Below, piece after piece: positions 4,831 through 7,344 of a stretch of DNA of 7,344 nucleotides (positions are counted from its first letter, which is position 1; every line of letters starts with the position of its first letter). A program made the translations under genes and the position numbers. Below the pieces are notes generated by a model, which was given only the letters and a program-made list of their open reading frames with translations, searched no databases and had not been told where the DNA came from. This stretch comes from an uncultured Lachnospiraceae bacterium (GTDB lineage Bacteria; Bacillota; Clostridia; Lachnospirales; Lachnospiraceae), in NCBI GenBank assembly GCA_934351705.1, contig CAKRJK010000067.1:1-7344 (forward strand), read 5' to 3'.

Positions 4831-5972
4831 CGCTCCAATATTTCCTTTATCTGCTCTTTGTTATCCGCAACGATAATAAAATACCCAAATCTTGTAGAAC
4901 TGTCAACCACTTCGTGTTCTCCGATCTTTTCAATTTCGCTTACATAGTTCAGAATCTGTGGTTGGTTCTTTTTAATATCCTCGTAAATTTCCAGATCCTT
5001 TTGATTAAAAATAAAGCGGATTCCCGCATACTGCGGTTTGTGTTCTCTTTGCAGCAAAGGCTTTTGACCGAGTGCTGTGTCAATGACCATTTTCACAAAG
5101 TCATAACCTGTGGACAGCCAAACCAGATGGGAACCGATACAGTCACCGCCCATGCGGGAACCGATTTCGATAATACGCACTTCGCCGTCCGGTGTGATCT
5201 TAAATTCCGAGTGGGAGGCTCCGTTTTGAACCCGAAGTGCATCCAATGCTTTTTTGATCTCCTTCTCTACCAGATGAACCGTCGCCTCATCAAGTAATGC
5301 CGGTTCCATATGACCTGTTTCGATAAAATGAGGATAACCTGTCGTATATTTTTTTGTAATTGCAAGTACGTGGTGTTCCCCCTGATATGAAATACACTCG
5401 CAGCTATACTCTTCTCCCTCGAAATACTCTTCTATAATCGCATGCTTTTCAAATGCATTTTCTACCGCCGACTGTACTGCTTTGGGAATCTCCTTTAATG
5501 TATCGACTTTGGTGATTCCACGGCTTCCCGATCGGTCTGTCGGCTTGACGATCAGCGGATACTGCATTGTCTTTGTCGCCTTGTCAAAATCATCCTGCTC
5601 CGATACTTTTACAAATTTCGGAGTCGGCACGCCACCGTCCAACAACGCCTGACGCATAGCATATTTATTTGTGGAAATGATGATGTTCTCGTCTGAGTTG
5701 CCCGGCAGTCCCAATCTTGACGCCACATACTGCACCGTGATATTCGCCAGATCCGATGCGATCGTCGTCACGGCGTCCGGTTTAATCTCCCTGCATTTTT
5801 CCAGAATTTTTTCTTTTTCTACGATACTGATCGGGTAAAAATAATCTGCCGTACGCTCTCCGATCGAGCCATCCTGCCACGCAAACACATGCGTCTCATA
5901 TCCCATCTCTTTTGCTTTTAAAATCAAGGGATTCTGAAAAGAATTTGCCCCAATAATTACAATTTTTTTCAT
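4827..5972 (-). CDS. ATP-grasp ligase, possible sugar-amine aminoacylating enzyme
   Basis: 381 residues, ATP-grasp superfamily (CarB/PurD/L-amino-acid-ligase type), cytoplasmic. The N-terminal pre-ATP-grasp region starts with KKIVIIGAN and includes IASDLANITVQYVASRLGLPG (71-91). The ATP-binding lysine and glycine-rich loop are at 143-152 (KPTDRSGSRG), the hinge-side acidic segment at 180-189 (IEEYFEGEEY), and metal ligands are probably E256 and E269 with R273 in IIEIGSRMGGD. Such enzymes form an acyl-phosphate from ATP and a carboxylate, then join it to an amine or thiol. Lying between a 4-amino-sugar transaminase and flippase-like genes, a plausible substrate is the sugar 4-amine, acylated by an amino acid. 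This is inference; peptide or cofactor ligation is possible. It starts 7 nt after wecE; the ribosome site TAGGTGA overlaps the wecE stop. Confidence 0.9.
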   Translation of the reverse strand: MKKIVIIGANSFQNPLILKAKEMGYETHVFAWQDGSIGERTADYFYPISIVEKEKILEKCREIKPDAVTTIASDLANITVQYVASRLGLPGNSDENIIISTNKYAMRQALLDGGVPTPKFVKVSEQDDFDKATKTMQYPLIVKPTDRSGSRGITKVDTLKEIPKAVQSAVENAFEKHAIIEEYFEGEEYSCECISYQGEHHVLAITKKYTTGYPHFIETGHMEPALLDEATVHLVEKEIKKALDALRVQNGASHSEFKITPDGEVRIIEIGSRMGGDCIGSHLVWLSTGYDFVKMVIDTALGQKPLLQREHKPQYAGIRFIFNQKDLEIYEDIKKNQPQILNYVSEIEKIGEHEVVDSSTRFGYFIIVADNKEQIKEILER

Positions 5973-5979
5973 TTTTCAC

Positions 5980-7113
5980 CTACTGCATCTCATAAAACTC
6001 TTTGACTGTGCGGATCACTAATTCCTGTTCTTCTTCCGTCAAAGCATAATACATCGGCAAACGAAGGATACGCTCGCTCTCCTTTGTCGTATAACAATCC
6101 TCTCCCACAAAACGTCCGTATCTGTCACCCGCCGGTGCCGTATGCAACGGAATGTAATGGAACACCGCCTGGATTCCTCTTTCTTTCATATAAGCGATCA
6201 GACGTGTTCTCTCCTCCAGGTCTTTCGCCTTAATATAAAACATATGTGCATTGTGCTTGCATTCTTTCGGCACATACGGAAGGTCTATCTTACCGGTATC
6301 TTTTAATATTTTAAACTCGTCATAATAGCGATTCCAGATTTGATGACGTCTTTCATTAATCTTGTCCGCAATCTCTAATTGTGCATACAGATATGCCGCA
6401 TTCAGATCACTTGGCAAATAGGATGAACCAAAATCCACCCAGGTATATTTATCTACCTGACCACGGAAGAATTTACTTCTGTCCGTTCCCTTTTCACGGA
6501 GAATCTCTGCTTTTTCCTGATAACAGTCATCCTGAAACAGCAGTGCGCCCCCTTCTCCCATCGTATAATTCTTTGTCTCATGAAAGCTGTAACAGCCAAA
6601 GTCACCAATGGTTCCCAGTGCCTTTCCTTTATACCATGCATTCACTCCCTGCGCAGCATCCTCTACTACCAGCAGATTATGTTTTTTGGCTATGGCCATA
6701 ATCTCATCCATGGCACAGGCTACTCCGGCATAGTGAACCGGCACAATTGCTCTGGTTTTTTCTGTGATGGCACCCTCGATCAGTTTTTCATCCATATTCA
6801 TAGTCTTTGGGTCAATGTCTACAAATACAATCTTTGCGCCTCTCAATACAAAGGCATCTGCTGTAGATACAAAGGTATATGCAGGCATAATGACTTCATC
6901 TCCTGGCTGAATATCACACAGATATGCAGCCATCTCCAGTGCATGCGTACAGGAGGTGGTCAGCAGACAATGTCTGCTCTGAAACTGTTCTTTCATCAGC
7001 TGAGAGCATTTTTTTGTAAACGGACCGTCTCCGCAAAGCTTTCCATTGGCAATAGCCTGCTGCATATATTCTGTTTCTTTTCCTGTAAAAGGTGCAACAT
7101 TAAAATCTATCAT
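5980..7113 (-). CDS. wecE: dTDP-4-amino-4,6-dideoxygalactose transaminase
   Basis: 377 residues, DegT/DnrJ/EryC1/StrS family, PLP-dependent fold-type I. It transfers an amino group, from L-glutamate in the known enzyme, to C4 of dTDP-4-keto-6-deoxyglucose, giving dTDP-Fuc4N. From memory the sequence follows E. coli WecE/RffA closely over its full length: GKLCGDGPFTKKC (24-36), IQPGDEVIMPAYTFVST (68-84), PVHYAGVACAMD (125-136), VVEDAAQG (149-156), SFHETKNYT with PLP lysine K181, RGQVDKYTWVDFGSSYL (about 218-234) and AVFHYIPLH. The closeness argues for the same C4-equatorial/axial outcome, but a Qui4N-forming relative cannot be excluded by eye. ATG overlaps the upstream stop (ATGA, 7110..7113) with an AAGGAG site. 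There is no WecD-like acetyltransferase nearby; an ATP-grasp gene follows instead. Confidence 0.94.
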   Translation of the reverse strand: MIDFNVAPFTGKETEYMQQAIANGKLCGDGPFTKKCSQLMKEQFQSRHCLLTTSCTHALEMAAYLCDIQPGDEVIMPAYTFVSTADAFVLRGAKIVFVDIDPKTMNMDEKLIEGAITEKTRAIVPVHYAGVACAMDEIMAIAKKHNLLVVEDAAQGVNAWYKGKALGTIGDFGCYSFHETKNYTMGEGGALLFQDDCYQEKAEILREKGTDRSKFFRGQVDKYTWVDFGSSYLPSDLNAAYLYAQLEIADKINERRHQIWNRYYDEFKILKDTGKIDLPYVPKECKHNAHMFYIKAKDLEERTRLIAYMKERGIQAVFHYIPLHTAPAGDRYGRFVGEDCYTTKESERILRLPMYYALTEEEQELVIRTVKEFYEMQ

Positions 7114-7344
7114 TTATTTTTTCTCCTTATGTTCTCCCGTTTTTTTTGCATCATAACAATAACTGTAAATAACAGTGTACTGATCACACTTACGATTACG
7201 CCAAGACGCAGCAATGGTGCAGTGAATCTTACCGTCAGATCATACTCTCCCGCCAGAACAGGAAAACTGATAAACCCATAATCTCCGTTTTCCAGCTTCT
7301 GCTTTTCGCCGTTCAGCGTCACACTCCATCCGTTTTCATTTGGA
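7110..7344 (-). CDS. YfhO-like multi-pass membrane protein, C-terminal fragment
   Basis: Open at the right edge; 77 residues of the C-terminus are visible. The start is outside the window, and an in-frame GTG at 7322 is an internal codon, not a start: the open frame continues upstream through PNENGWSVTLNGEK. The pattern 'GW.V.LNGEK....YGFISFPVLAGEYDLTVRFTAP' followed by one hydrophobic helix (LGVIVSVISTLLFTVIVMM) and a basic tail (QKKRENIRRKNK) is typical of the extracellular beta domain and last helix of YfhO-family proteins. These are large GT-C-like membrane proteins implicated in transferring sugars from undecaprenyl-phosphate onto surface polymers in Bacillus. Its stop overlaps the wecE start, so it is translated together with wecE. 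If the family call is right, it may be the acceptor-side transferase for the amino sugar made here. The call rests on the C-terminus only. Confidence 0.7.
   Translation of the reverse strand, partial: PNENGWSVTLNGEKQKLENGDYGFISFPVLAGEYDLTVRFTAPLLRLGVIVSVISTLLFTVIVMMQKKRENIRRKNK

Noticed and set aside
4788..5297. 169-codon open frame on the plus strand
   Set aside because: It lies opposite the well-supported ATP-grasp gene, with no family resemblance and no promoter. It is a shadow frame.
6580..7281. 233-codon open frame on the plus strand
   Set aside because: It is antisense to wecE and the YfhO-like gene, which match known families. Its translation is rich in Cys, His and Ile with no recognisable domain, and no ribosome site is evident. 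It is a shadow frame.
7110..7322. 70-residue small membrane protein starting at GTG 7322
   Set aside because: The frame stays open to the window edge (PNENGWS before the GTG) and the full pattern matches the C-terminus of a YfhO-like protein, so it is a truncated large gene and not a small one.
1..7344. CRISPR arrays, tRNA or rRNA genes, insertion sequences, attachment sites
   Set aside because: No spaced direct repeats, cloverleaf sequences, transposase motifs or terminal inverted repeats were seen in reading both strands.

Overview
This window is a cell-surface polysaccharide and nucleotide-sugar locus. It most likely comes from a low-to-moderate-GC Gram-positive bacterium of the Bacillota, and a gut Lachnospiraceae-type Clostridia is the best guess. 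That guess rests on the AT-rich composition, strong AGGAGG-type ribosome sites, sigma-A promoters with AT-rich extended -10 boxes, and a YfhO-type membrane protein. The taxonomy is inference. All eleven genes lie on the minus strand, so the locus is transcribed from high to low coordinates.

The right half (7344 to 4143) is one tightly packed, translationally coupled unit. In order it holds the C-terminus of a YfhO/GT-C-like membrane protein, a dTDP-4-amino-4,6-dideoxygalactose transaminase (WecE/RffA), an ATP-grasp ligase, and two small EamA/SMR-type membrane proteins resembling the ArnE/ArnF flippase halves. Two junctions are ATGA overlaps and one is an 8-nt overlap. I see no terminator after the last gene.

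The middle (4142 to 2859) holds rfbB (dTDP-glucose 4,6-dehydratase) with its own promoter and a downstream hairpin terminator. RfbB makes dTDP-4-keto-6-deoxyglucose. This is the branch point between the WecE route (dTDP-Fuc4N) on the right and the dTDP-rhamnose-type route on the left.

The left part (2858 to 1) starts with a promoter and two uncharacterised genes: a two-pass membrane protein and a small soluble protein. The two proteins appear to share a small domain. A further promoter with a possible palindromic operator follows. It drives rfbA (glucose-1-phosphate thymidylyltransferase), an extended-SDR reductase/epimerase of unknown substrate, and the first 14 codons of a probable rfbC.

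Working hypothesis: glucose-1-P is converted by RfbA and RfbB to dTDP-4-keto-6-deoxyglucose. One branch goes through RfbC and the SDR toward rhamnose or a related 6-deoxyhexose. The other goes through WecE to a 4-amino sugar that the ATP-grasp enzyme may decorate. The SMR pair would then carry a lipid-linked form across the membrane for transfer by the YfhO-like protein. This would be a Gram-positive counterpart of the arn (Ara4N) logic. The chemistry after WecE is inference. No stretch longer than 300 bases lacks a gene, and I saw no RNA genes, mobile elements or CRISPR arrays.
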